From: Candidatus Altimarinota bacterium
GTDB lineage: Bacteria > Patescibacteriota > Gracilibacteria > BD1-5 > UBA6164
Assembly (NCBI GenBank): GCA_013350285.1
Contig: JAAXWG010000001.1
Span: forward strand, 62,001 to 126,000
Direction of reading: 5' to 3'
Length of the DNA: 64,000 nucleotides
Part shown: piece by piece, positions 1 to 9,053 of the stretch
How positions within the stretch are numbered: position 1 is the first letter of the stretch
Layout: each line of letters starts with the position of its first letter
The notes under the pieces: model-generated
What the model was told of the DNA's origin: nothing
What the model saw: the letters and a program-made list of their open reading frames with translations, nothing else
Databases searched by the model: none
Made by a program: the position numbers and the translations under genes

Positions 1-242
1 TTTTTAGCAATTTCAGAAAACTTCATTATTAAATCATATTCTCTATCAAGCTGTAAAATTGCTTCTGATTTTCTTTTTGAAGATGCAATTTGTCACATAA
101 GTATTAATCTATCTAAAAATATAGATGCTATTTTTGAAGTCATTTCAGTAAGAAGTTCTCTTGTGAGTTCTCTTGCTTTTTTTAAATCTTCTTGATTTTC
201 ACTATTTAGTAAAATTCAAACTTGAAACAATCTTTCATCCAT
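1..242 (-). CDS. Hypothetical protein, C-terminal part outside window
   Basis: Begins with ATG at 242 and runs off the left edge, so only the first 80 or so residues are visible. The start reads MDERLFQVGILLNSENQEDL with one TGA-Gly, and a second TGA lies further on. The visible part is Lys/Glu-rich and probably helical, with no signal peptide or membrane segment. I recognise no family. It is the next gene downstream of the TrpR-like gene on the same strand, 131 bases away, and may be co-transcribed with it or use its own promoter in the AT-rich gap. Confidence 0.55.
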
Positions 243-348
243 GATTTTAAAATTAAGAATAATTTATTTATTTCCAATATTATATATAATTATAAAATCA
301 TGAATAACAAAATAAAGTTTCTACAACAATGTTATAGTAATATACTAC

Positions 349-359
349 ACTGTAACAGT
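349..359. promoter_or_regulatory. Short palindrome ACTGT-A-ACAGT
   Basis: An 11-base palindrome sits in the 131-base gap between the TrpR-like gene and the gene that starts at 242. Its size suits a dimeric regulator site. It does not resemble the classical CTAG-centred TrpR operator. A role is inference only. Confidence 0.2.
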
Positions 360-373
360 ATAAAACTCTATAA

Positions 374-637
374 TTATAATAATTTATGTATAATTTTTTT
401 TTCGTATGTATAAAGTCTACTTCATCTACTTACTGTTGTTAAAGATATTCTTAGTTTTTCAGAAATCTCTCTTTGTGTAAGTCATTTTTTTAAATACCTT
501 AATATTTGAATTCTTGCTCAAACATCTATTATTTCATCAGGTGTAAATAAATCTTTTATCAAATCGCATAAATCCTCTTTTGTTTCTATCTTTAATATAA
601 TTTCAGACACTAACTCTAAAGCGTTTTTTAATTCCAT
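374..637 (-). CDS. TrpR-like (YerC/YecD-type) DNA-binding repressor
   Basis: An 87-residue protein starting MELKNALELV. The core, from about residue 25, reads LCDLIKDLFTPDEIIDVGAR, then LRYLKKGLTQREISEKL, then SLTTVSRGSR. This is the arrangement of Trp-repressor-superfamily proteins: a four-helix dimer core followed by a helix-turn-helix whose T-REI-x-L and T-V-S-R-G-S-R elements are diagnostic. Three of its glycines are TGA. The gene follows trpS by 59 bases on the same strand, so control of tryptophan or aminoacylation genes is a reasonable guess, but the effector cannot be read from sequence. YerC-type relatives exist with other ligands. An upstream in-frame extension exists but lacks family similarity, so I chose the internal ATG. 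Confidence 0.8.
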
Positions 638-696
638 ATTTTTTATTTTAAAAAATATATTTAATATTAATATCAAAAGGTTATATATAAATTTTT

Positions 697-1809
697 TTAA
701 CTTTTTCAATATCAAATAATTCACATTTTTTCCTTTAATTCTTGTAATAATTCTTGTCAAATTTTTCTTACATTCTCACTACCTTCTTCAATAGATGAAA
801 TCACTAAATCCATATTATTTTTATAATATTCTCTTTTTTCTCTGATAGGAGATATCAATTCATCTAAAATTTTTACTAAAAGTTTTTTTAATTCTCAATC
901 TCAAACACTATTTTCTCAACCTTCAATATATCTTTTTTTGAGTTCTTCAAGATGCACTTTATCACTATAAAATATATCTAAATATTTAAATACTACATGA
1001 TTTTCTATATTTCAAGGAGCTGAGACTGAAGTTTTTCATGAATCAGTATACATACTATTCACTCATTTTTTGATTTCATTTAATGTCGCTGTCAAATAAA
1101 TAGTATTTCATAGGCTTTTACTCATTTTATCATTTCCATCAGTTCCTACCAGTCTTGGAGTTTCTGAAATCAGAGCCATTGGTAAAGGAAAGCTTGTCCC
1201 GTACATAGTATTTACTTTTTTGATTATCTTTCTTGCTAATTCTATATGCGGAATTTGGTCTTCTCATACTGGAACTATTTCTCATTTTGGTAGCATAATA
1301 TCTGCAACTTGACTAACGGGATAATTGATAAATCAAAGTGAAACTGAACTATTCTCTCATTCTCATCTATTTTCAATTTTTTTCATTTCATCTTTAAGAG
1401 TTGGATTATTTGTGGCAACACTATATGGAGTAAACATAGTGAGTAAATTGAAAAGTTCAGCAAATTCTGGAACATAACTTTGAACGACGAAGTTTGATTT
1501 TTTTGGATCTAGTCATACAGATAGCCAGTCAATAACCATATTTACTACAGCACTCCTTAATCTTTCTGTATCTCATAAATGATCTCACAAAACTTGATAA
1601 TCTGCTATTAAAAAATTATTTTTAATATTTTGGGTATCTTGCATTAATAGCCAATTTTCTAGTGCTCATTTAAAGTGTCATAGATGGAGTCTCCCACTTG
1701 GTCTCATACCAGTTAAACAATTTACAACCCTATCTCAAACTTTATATTTAAAATCTTCTACTCATCTTATTACATGTGGAGTTTTATTGGATATATTTAT
1801 TTTTTTCAT
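697..1809 (-). CDS. trpS: Tryptophanyl-tRNA synthetase
   Basis: A class Ic aminoacyl-tRNA synthetase that charges tRNA-Trp in the cytoplasm. The 370-residue product has the HIGH-type motif as HLGH (residues 42-45) after TGMRPSGR, and the KMSKS loop near residues 228-232 within DGNDKMSKSLG. The VGEDQIPHIELAR segment is typical of TrpRS. Many glycines are TGA, and tryptophan in this same gene is TGG, which rules out a TGA-Trp code. The end is Gly-rich and finishes with TAA. It is transcribed with the TrpR-like gene just downstream, and a good promoter lies 38 bases upstream of the ATG. Confidence 0.95.
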
Positions 1810-1846
1810 AGAAATATTTATTAAAAAGTAAATAATAATAATAATA

Positions 1847-1874
1847 AATATAAAATTAATTACATTTTTGTCAA
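1847..1874 (-). promoter_or_regulatory. Promoter of trpS (TTGACA-16-TATATT)
   Basis: On the minus strand a perfect -35 TTGACA (1869-1874) is followed after 16 bases by TATATT (1847-1852), 38 bases before the trpS ATG. The same 16-base spacing recurs at the dnaK, proS and aroB promoters in this window. Confidence 0.6.
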
Positions 1875-1901
1875 ATATTTTTAAAAAAATCAATACTCAA
1901 C

Positions 1902-1923
1902 AAAAAAACCTCAAAATTTGAGG
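1902..1923 (-). terminator. Intrinsic terminator
   Basis: The palindrome CCTCAAAATTTGAGG is followed, in the minus direction, by a run of seven T. It lies 21 bases beyond the stop of the coiled-coil gene 1944-3884 and separates that gene from the trpS promoter. Confidence 0.65.
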
Positions 1924-1943
1924 CTCTTAATAAATATTTTTTT

Positions 1944-3884
1944 CTACTTTCATTCTCATCACAAAGGTTTTGAGAGATTATCCATCATTTTTTGAAATTT
2001 ATAATCTCCATTAATATCTAAAATTCATCATTTTTTAAATTCTTGAAGTATTTGTTCTCTTGTAAATTGTTCTGGATTTTTTTCTTTATTTTTATAATTC
2101 TCTATATTCAGTGGTTCCGTTGGACTTCCACTTATCATTTTATTAAAAAATCTGATAAATATTTCTTCCTCATTTTCAAGCATACCATTTCAAAATTTCC
2201 CTTCTTTTATATTGATATTTTCTTGTAATTTTTTTCCTCATCATAAATCAATAATTCCCCTTTTACTAAAATTTACTTCTTCTATGACTTTGTCAGTAAT
2301 AGATTGAGGAATGCTATCAAATCAAGTGGAGTGAAGAAGAGAAAGAGTTTTTTCTTGTTTTTGTTGTTTTTCAGTAAGCTTCACTTTTTCTTTTGGATCA
2401 AAATCAGTATTTAAAAGAGCTTTTCTTAATTCTTTTGCTCTTTTTACAAGTTTTGTTATTTCTTCTTGTATAGAGTCTATTATATTTTTTAATTCATCAA
2501 GTCTTTTTTGTTCTTCAGGAGTTTTATCTGTTTTAGAAAAAAGAGAATTATATTCTTGTCCATATTTTTGGATAAAATCATTTTTTTGTTTTTGGTCTTC
2601 TTGAAGTTTAAATCTTATTTCTTGTAATTCTCTTCTTTTTGATAATATATCTTCTGTATTTGGTAATTGTGGTAAATCTGTCTCAAGCTTGTATTCTCAA
2701 TCAGCTCAGAGTATATAGGCTCTCGGTGGCATGGCAGAAAAATCCAACATCTTGTCTCAATTTATATATTGTTCTCCATCTTTTTTTGCTTCATCTGCTC
2801 AAAAAAATGCTTTTGCTTGAGCCTCATAGATGGTAGATTTATTTGGAAGAGCTTCTTTATCAAAAGGATTTTCAGCTTCAAATTGATGAAGTTTTACAAG
2901 TATTTCTTGGCTTTCAAAACTATTCGGAGATTGTCTTGCAAGAGATTCTACAAATGTATAAACTTTTTTATAGGCTTCTTTTGATTTTCATTTTGATTCT
3001 TTGAGGATATCTTTTAAGTTTTGTCATTGATTAAGAAAAGTAAAAAGTTCTTGATTTAAAAGCTTTATTTTTTCTATATTTTGTTCTTGTATTCATTTTT
3101 CAAGTTTATTTATAAATAGGCTTATTTTAGTGTTTTTTCAAAATTTTTGTTGTTTTATGTATTCTATAAAAGATTTTATATTTTGCTTATCTATTTTTAT
3201 CTCTGTTCATATAGATTTTATCTCTGTTCATATAGATTTTATCTCTGTTCATATAGATTTTATCTCTGTTCATATAGATTTTATCTCTGTTCATATAGAT
3301 TTTATCTCTGTTCATATAGACTGTTTATCTTGATTTAATCATAAAAGTCATTCAGAAACCTCTTTTTGCTGTTTTTTCTTCAGTTCACTTCTCATTAATT
3401 TTATATCATATAGTTTTTTTATTAATGCCTCTTTATTAGAAGAATTTCTAGTTATTAATTCTTCTATCTGATAAACAAGTAAGTTGAGATATTGTAAATC
3501 TTTACCTCTTAAATCAATATTTATAATATTATTTTCAACTAATTTTAATTCTTCTAATAAAAAATCATCTAATGTCTCTTTATCAGGATGCATTTGTCAT
3601 CATAGTGTCTCATCTATATATTTCTTTAGCTTTCATTCTTGTATAAGAGTATATAGGAAATCTTTTTTTTCTTGAGATAAGCTTAAAAATATCTTTTTAA
3701 AATTGTCTATTCCCTCATATTTTTCGTATGATTCAAAAACTCTATCCCATTTTTCTTGCTCTCTTATATTATGTATCTGCTTATTACTTTCTTGAAGCTT
3801 GAAAAAAGGAGGAGAAACTTTTGATTCATTACTTTCCTGAGGTCATAAATACTCTGAATTTAGTATTTCTCACTTTAGTGACAT
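1944..3884 (-). CDS. Large coiled-coil protein with KSIGTEI heptad tandem repeat
   Basis: A 646-residue protein starting MSLKGEILNSEYLG and ending KPLGGEGK. It is rich in Lys, Glu, Gln and Ile, with long predicted helical stretches. There is no signal peptide and no membrane segment. Residues of about 188-228 are six near-identical copies of KSIGTEI, seven residues long and so in register with a coiled-coil heptad. I recognise no enzymatic motif. The neighbour at 3950-4762, transcribed just upstream, carries a different 21-nt repeat that also encodes a heptad. The two may form or regulate a filament or scaffold, but this is inference only. Confidence 0.65.
3199..3320 (-). repeat. 21-nt tandem repeat, about six copies, coding
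   Basis: The unit on the plus strand is ATCTCTGTTCATATAGATTTT. There are five full identical copies and a sixth that diverges in its last bases. On the coding (minus) strand each copy encodes KSIGTEI with Gly as TGA. Near-identity at the DNA level implies recent expansion. Confidence 0.95.
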
Positions 3885-3949
3885 AAAAAATAGAGCTATA
3901 ATATAAATTTATAACTCTATTGTAACATATAATAAAAATAATCACAAAT

Positions 3950-4762
3950 CTAGACTCTCATTGGTCATTGTTGTCTTTTTAAGTCTTGTTTTTCTTTTTT
4001 CAATTGTTCTTCCTGCAATATAAGTCATTGCAATATTTTCTGTGTTTCTTGCAATACATTATGAAGATCCCCTAATTCTGCTAATTTTGCTTTATCATCT
4101 GCTAATTTTGCTTTATCATCTGCTAATTTTGCTTTATCATCTGCTAATTTTGCTTTATCATCTACTAATTTTTCTTTATAACTAGCTATTTCTTTTTGAA
4201 GCCTTTCTTTTTCTGCCTCCAACTCTTGTAATCTTTTATCTATCTTTGCTTCTTCTTCTGTAATATCACGATAAGCTATCACTATTTCTTGTCCTTTTTG
4301 ATCTAAATATTTTCTAAATGAAGGTATTTTCTTTTGAAATTCAGCAATTATACTTTTTATTTGATCCTCAGGAATTCTTACTAGCCTTAACCCCCTTTCT
4401 AAATTACCTATTTCAACCCCCTTCAATACATTTTCTATTCTACTCGCCACCGAAGATTCTTGTTTTGGGTTTAATTTTATACCATAATTATCTTCTAAAT
4501 TAATAAAAAAATCTTCAGTTATATTTGCCACCTTTCCATCAATTTCTTTTACATCTTTAGGGCGAAAATCTCATTTTTCTCATTTTTTAATTTCATCATT
4601 AAGTGCAAGTAATGCTCCATGTGTTGCAACATTTGTTGATAATCTTGATACTTGTTCTGTTACTCTTACTACCTTTGGGTCTAAAACTTCTGCTTCAGCA
4701 CCTTGTGGATTACTCTGCAGAGCTCCTAATAATGCAACTCATGCCGCTAGCTTATTAACCAT
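3950..4762 (-). CDS. Coiled-coil protein with DDKAKLA repeats, possibly exported
   Basis: A 270-residue protein. The N-terminus MVNKLAAGVALLGALQSNPQ followed by AEAEV resembles a short signal peptide (weak call). The middle is mixed charged sequence. About residues 180-240 form an uninterrupted coiled coil that contains four exact copies of DDKAKLA and a fifth, degenerate one. The tail is Gln/Lys-rich. The gene is read through TGA at 4025-4027 and ends at TAG. It lies 65 bases upstream of the KSIGTEI-repeat gene on the same strand, so the pair is probably one transcript. I recognise no family. Confidence 0.65.
4080..4163 (-). repeat. 21-nt tandem repeat, four perfect copies, coding
   Basis: The unit on the plus strand is GCTAATTTTGCTTTATCATCT, four perfect copies followed by a diverged fifth at 4164-4184. 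It encodes DDKAKLA in the coiled coil of the overlapping gene. It is unrelated in sequence to the repeat at 3199-3320 but has the same length and the same heptad outcome. Confidence 0.95.
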
Positions 4763-4828
4763 AAAATAAAAGAATTAACAAAATATTTAACTCCTCTATT
4801 TTAATACTTTTATTTGTTTGAGTCAAGT

Positions 4829-4863
4829 AAAAAATCAAAAAAAGTTTTACTTTTTGATTTTTT
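4829..4863 (-). terminator. Intrinsic terminator of aroA-aroC
   Basis: A 13-bp stem (AAAAAATCAAAAA / TTTTTGATTTTTT) with a 9-base loop lies about 90 bases beyond the aroC stop in the 189-base gap before the next minus-strand gene. It reads equally well on both strands. Nothing else is visible in this gap. Confidence 0.5.
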
Positions 4864-4951
4864 AGAGTATTTTGCAATATTTTTTAGAGTGTTTCATTCA
4901 TTTACAATGACATAAAAATAAGAATATAGAAACTTGAAAACAAGAAAATAA

Positions 4952-6052
4952 TTACTTTTTTGCATTATTTATAAGAACAAAATCAAGTATATCTATGGCA
5001 CTCATTGCCTCAATCACTGGGACAACTCTCGGTAGTATACAAGCATCATGCCTTCACTCTATTTTGAAATCTACTTCATTTCAATATTTATCAACGGTTT
5101 TTTGCGGACAATAAATACTGGAAGTCGGCTTCACTGCAACTCTAAAAATTATATCTTCTCCGGTCGTAATTCAGCCTAAAATTCATCCATATTTATTGTG
5201 TGGAGAATGAATAAAATCCTTTTTATTCTTTTTGTTCTCCTCGCCTTGTAGGAGAGGTGAGCTTATAAATCACTCATTATACATTTTTCAAGTGAGATGT
5301 ACTGTATCAAATCAAGCTCCATATTCAAATCCCAAAACTCAGCCAATTGAAAGCATACTTCATGCAAGTCTTGCTTTTACTTTATCAAAAACTGGCTCTC
5401 CCAGTCAGCTAGGAGAATTTTTTATATGGCATTCTATTATTCCACCAATACTATCTCCGTCATTTTTTATTTTTTCCACATATTCTATCATTTTTTGTGC
5501 TACTCCTTCATCAGCTGTTCTGAGAATATTTTTTTCTATAAAATCATAATTTACATTTTCTGCTTTGTATTCTCCTACCTGCTTTGTAAAGGCTTTTATT
5601 TCTACTCAAAATTTTTCTTTTAAATATTGCTTTGCTATTGCTCAGGCAATTACTCTTGATACCGTTTCCCTTCCACTACTTCTTCCTCCGCCTCTATAAT
5701 CTCGTATCCCATATTTTAAATCGTAAGTTAAATCGGCATGATTGGGTCTATAAATATCTTTTATATTTTCATAATCTTGTGATTTTTGGTCTTCATTTCT
5801 CACAATTATAGTTATTGGATGTCCTGTAGATTTCCCCTCAAATACTCAAGAAAGTATCTCAAAATTTTCATCATTTTCTTTTCTTGCTGTCGTAATAGCA
5901 CTTTGTCAGGGTTTTCTCCTCCCCAGTTCATGAGCAATATTTGCTAAATCTATTTCAAAATTTGATGGCAATCCATCTATCACAACTCCGAGAGCTCCTC
6001 AATGAGATTCTCAAAAAGTAGTGATTTTAAAAATCGTTCCGTGGGTGTTCAT
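4952..6052 (-). CDS. aroC: Chorismate synthase
   Basis: Catalyses the last shikimate-pathway step, 5-enolpyruvylshikimate 3-phosphate to chorismate, using reduced FMN. The 366-residue product begins [20 protein letters not shown]. It contains [16 protein letters not shown], the [30 protein letters not shown] block (visible from about residue 105) and RVAVKP near the end; all are family signatures. Residues of about 264-280 ([17 protein letters not shown]) have no counterpart in the family at this point and coincide with a small palindrome, so they look like an in-frame insertion that the protein tolerates. The gene follows aroA by 44 bases, probably as one operon. Confidence 0.95.
5219..5265 (-). 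repeat. Palindromic element inserted in frame in aroC
   Basis: The core CTCCT-cgccttgt-AGGAG is flanked by GAGGTGAGC. It resembles the element inside aroA at 6253-6318, which has the same AGGAGAGG and GTGAG parts. It encodes the extra residues in aroC. The boundaries are approximate. Confidence 0.6.
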
Positions 6053-6096
6053 AGGGAAAAATGTTAAAAGTATAAAAATTAAAAAGTGGAAAAGAT

Positions 6097-7398
6097 CTAC
6101 TTATTATTCATTATTTTCAAATCTTTCCAAAAATTTGGATAAGTTTTGTTTACACAATTTGGATTAAGAATATTGAGATTTCCGATATATGTTTCCAAAA
6201 TTCCGAAACACATTGCAATTCTATGGTCATTGTAGGTTTCAATATTTATTGTTTCTCCTTTTTCAGTTTTCCCCTCTCTCTTTAGGAGAGGGGCTAGGGG
6301 TGAGGAAGCAGTTATTTCGCCAATTTCTATACTTTTCTCATCACTTTGCACTTGCACTCAAATTTTCTTCAGTTCATTTTTCATCGCATCTATTCTCTTT
6401 GATTCTTTGAGATTAAGTGTCTGAAGTCAAGTAATATAAGTGTTTCAAGGTAAAAACAGACTCATAATCATAAAACTCAGACTGACATCTGGCATATTTT
6501 CAAAATCAATTTGATAATCTCTATATTGACTCAAATCAATATTTTTTATTCAAGGAGCTTGTATTATTGTCGTTTCCCCATCACTTTCAAACTCAAGTCA
6601 AAAAATTTTCATCACTTTCAAAAACTTGTAATCTCATTGTTTTGTATCACTTCCGAGATTTCCTATCTTTATTTTTCCTCAATGAAGAGCATAAAAACAA
6701 GCAATATACGACAAAGCCGAAGCATCTCATTCTACAACTAATTTCTGAGCATTATATTTTCAAGGAGGCACAATAAATTTTTTATAATTTTCATTTATCA
6801 CTTCTCCTCAAAATTTTTTTATTTCATTGATAGTTATATCAATATATGGCTTACTCACCAAATCACCAAGTACTTCTATTTCTAGTCATTTTTCAAAAAA
6901 TGGAGCAATTTGCAAAAAAGCAGTAAAAAACTGACTTGATATAGTTCCGTTCATTTCTATCTTGTTTGTCGTTAATTCACTTGGATATATTTTTATCGGT
7001 GGATAATCTCCATTTGATTCAAATTGTACTCATAATTGTTTCAAGGCATCAAGCAAATCTCACATCGGTCTTTGTAAAAGTCTTTGTTCCCCTGTCAAAG
7101 TAATGGTTCAAACCTTGTTTAAAATTGCAAAAGCCGTCAAAAATCGCATACAAGTTCCTGACTGTCACAAGTATAACTCTTTATTATCTCATCTTATTTT
7201 TTCTATTCATCAATGTATTGTTGTAGTATTTCACTTAAATACTATTTCTATACCAATATTTTTTAAAGCATTTATCATAGACTGAGTATCATCACTCAAC
7301 AAAATTCATTCCAGTATTGTCACCCCTCTCACAAGTGAAGCAAGGATAAAATCTCTATTGCTAATTGATTTAGATCAAGGAAGATGTATCGTTTGCAT
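6097..7398 (-). CDS. aroA: 3-phosphoshikimate 1-carboxyvinyltransferase (EPSP synthase)
   Basis: Transfers enolpyruvate from PEP to shikimate 3-phosphate. The 433-residue product starts MQTIHLPGSKSISNRDFILA, the substrate-binding motif. It continues with LGQSGTCMRFLTAF and LTGEQRLLQRPMGDLLDAL, and has the late NDHRIAM motif near residue 390. Length is normal for the family. Residues of about 365-382 (SSPLAPLLKREGKTEKGE) are a foreign-looking insertion encoded by a palindromic element just before the NDHRIAM strand. The aroC gene lies 44 bases downstream on the same strand. Glycines are a mix of TGA and GGA. Confidence 0.95.
6253..6318 (-). repeat. Palindromic element inserted in frame in aroA
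   Basis: A perfect 8-bp stem CCCCTCTC / GAGAGGGG (6271-6293) is followed by CTAGGGGTGAGG. In this roughly 28% GC genome the G/C run stands out. It encodes the extra SSPLAPLLKREG stretch of AroA. It resembles, in size and behaviour, the Rickettsia palindromic elements that insert in frame in genes. Confidence 0.7.
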
Positions 7399-7450
7399 AA
7401 AAAAATAATTTTCTTATAAAATTTTTCTTTATTGTACTACTTATAGATTT

Positions 7451-7504
7451 AAATCAAACAAAAAAACCAAAAAATGAATATTTTTTGGTTTTTTTGTTTG
7501 ATTT
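7451..7504 (-). terminator. Intrinsic terminator with 24-bp perfect stem
   Basis: The arms 7451-7474 and 7481-7504 are perfect complements with a six-base loop, rich in A on one side and T on the other. It starts three bases beyond the stop codon of gene 7508-9013 and precedes the aroA start region. Confidence 0.8.
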
Positions 7505-7507
7505 TTT

Positions 7508-9013
7508 TTAATACCAATTATGAGAAAAGTGGAAATTTAATGCTTGTTCAGGAGTTTTATGTCTTTTTTTTATATATCTTAACATACCTACTGCTTCTTC
7601 TAATGGTACTCCAATTCATTCTCTTCCACTTGGATAATATAATTCTACATTAGAAACAAGTAATTGTCCCAATCAAGAAGCATTTGATACTATCCCCATT
7701 TCTGGAGATAATTCATCTGCTCTTGTAGTTGCAAAATCTCAAGTTGTAATTTTTTCTTTAAATCCTTTTGTTGTCTCTTTTCTTCCTCTCTTAAAAAACT
7801 CATAATTCAAATTCCCTACTATTCAACCAGACTCTTTTTCAAGAAGAATATGAAATGATTCATTTTTTCACCAATCCTTTGGTAATCAAGACATAATTGC
7901 CGCATAAGTAAAAAGCTGCTGAGTTTCTTTTGCTCAAGGTACAAATTGATATCAAAATTTTTCTTTTTTAAATTTATCTAAAAGATTTACATCTATTTCA
8001 TTTAAGTCTTCAGGACTTATTTCTTCCATTCATCTATATCATCTTGATTTTAGAACTTTTTCCCTTGTAAAATTTTGGTATTTTTTCATATCATCTTCAT
8101 TAAATCAAAGATTTTTTAATATATCTTTTCTTTTTTGTACATCTTGTTCAAAATAATTAAGAAAAAATGATAAAAACTCCTTTGAGATTTTTCCCTCTTT
8201 CAAAACAGATTCTTGTGGAAATGTATCAAGAAAATAATCTTTTGCTCTTTCAAATTCAGTAATCATATACTCTATTTCTACTTTTTTATCTGCTTCTGAC
8301 ATCTGAGATAAATCTTTATGAAAAGCAAATAAATTTATAGCCATATTAGCATCTAATCATCTTTGTAAACCAAATAATACAATTTCCTTTTCTGATCCAT
8401 TATATTTTTCTGCTGTCTTAGTTGAGATTTCAAGAAATTTTTTTAATTCTTCACTTTTTGCTCTCCTTATAATTTTTATTTCTGTTCATTCATGGATAAT
8501 AAGCCTCTGTCATGATGTATTAAAAAATTCTCAATAATATCAATTTCTTTTCCATTTTTCTCATAATACTTCTACTTCTTGAACATTGGGAGGTAAAAGT
8601 TGTCATGCTGTTGTTTTCAAATAAAGCCCTCCATTAAATTTTGAATTAAAAGTAAAAGAAATTTGTATATTATCTTCTTTACCTTCTTCTACATCTTTAT
8701 AATCAATATTTCAAATATTCACATATTTTAATCTTTGTTCTCTCGGAAGCTTTAAAAATTCTTTATTTGTCATTGTTTCAAATTGTTTTTCCTCTTCAAC
8801 ATTTAATTTATTTCTTGTTGCTCTTTTTGTATCAAAAATAATATATTTTTTTTGTCTTTCTAAATCAGTAAGAAGTAATTCAAGTTTTGCTTTTTTACCC
8901 CTTGCTTTATCTGACATATCTTCTTTAAGTTTAGCTAATCTTTTTTGAACTTCTTCTACTTGTTTTTGTATTTTATCTAAAACATTTGTATGTACTTCTC
9001 ATCAATTTGCCAT
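7508..9013 (-). CDS. Putative murein hydrolase, lysozyme/transglycosylase-like C-terminus
   Basis: A 501-residue protein, MANGGEVHTNVLDKIQKQVE at the start. The N-terminal 120 residues or so are coiled coil. The C-terminal part (from about residue 380) reads FHILLEKESGGIVGNLNYEF, then ASGLGQLLVSNVELYYPSGR and EAVGMLRYIK. This matches the lysozyme-fold pattern: a catalytic Glu in an ESG motif, then a GLGQL helix and an EA-x-G-M-L-x-Y-I helix. I therefore infer a peptidoglycan-cleaving domain with Glu near residue 391. No signal peptide is seen, so export would be by another route. It lies 40 bases downstream of another cell-wall hydrolase on the same strand. Confidence 0.6.
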
Positions 9014-9053
9014 AAAATATAAAATTAATAATTAAAAATATTTTTTTATAAAA

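Noticed and set aside
3199-3320. Possible CRISPR array
   Set aside because: The copies are 21 bases and directly abutting with no spacers, and they lie in a coding frame.
3130-3338. Plus-strand frames encoding repeated FISVHID or FYLCSYR units
   Set aside because: They are the reverse-strand shadow of the 21-nt repeat in the minus-strand coiled-coil gene. The minus-strand frame is open for 646 codons and fits the neighbours.
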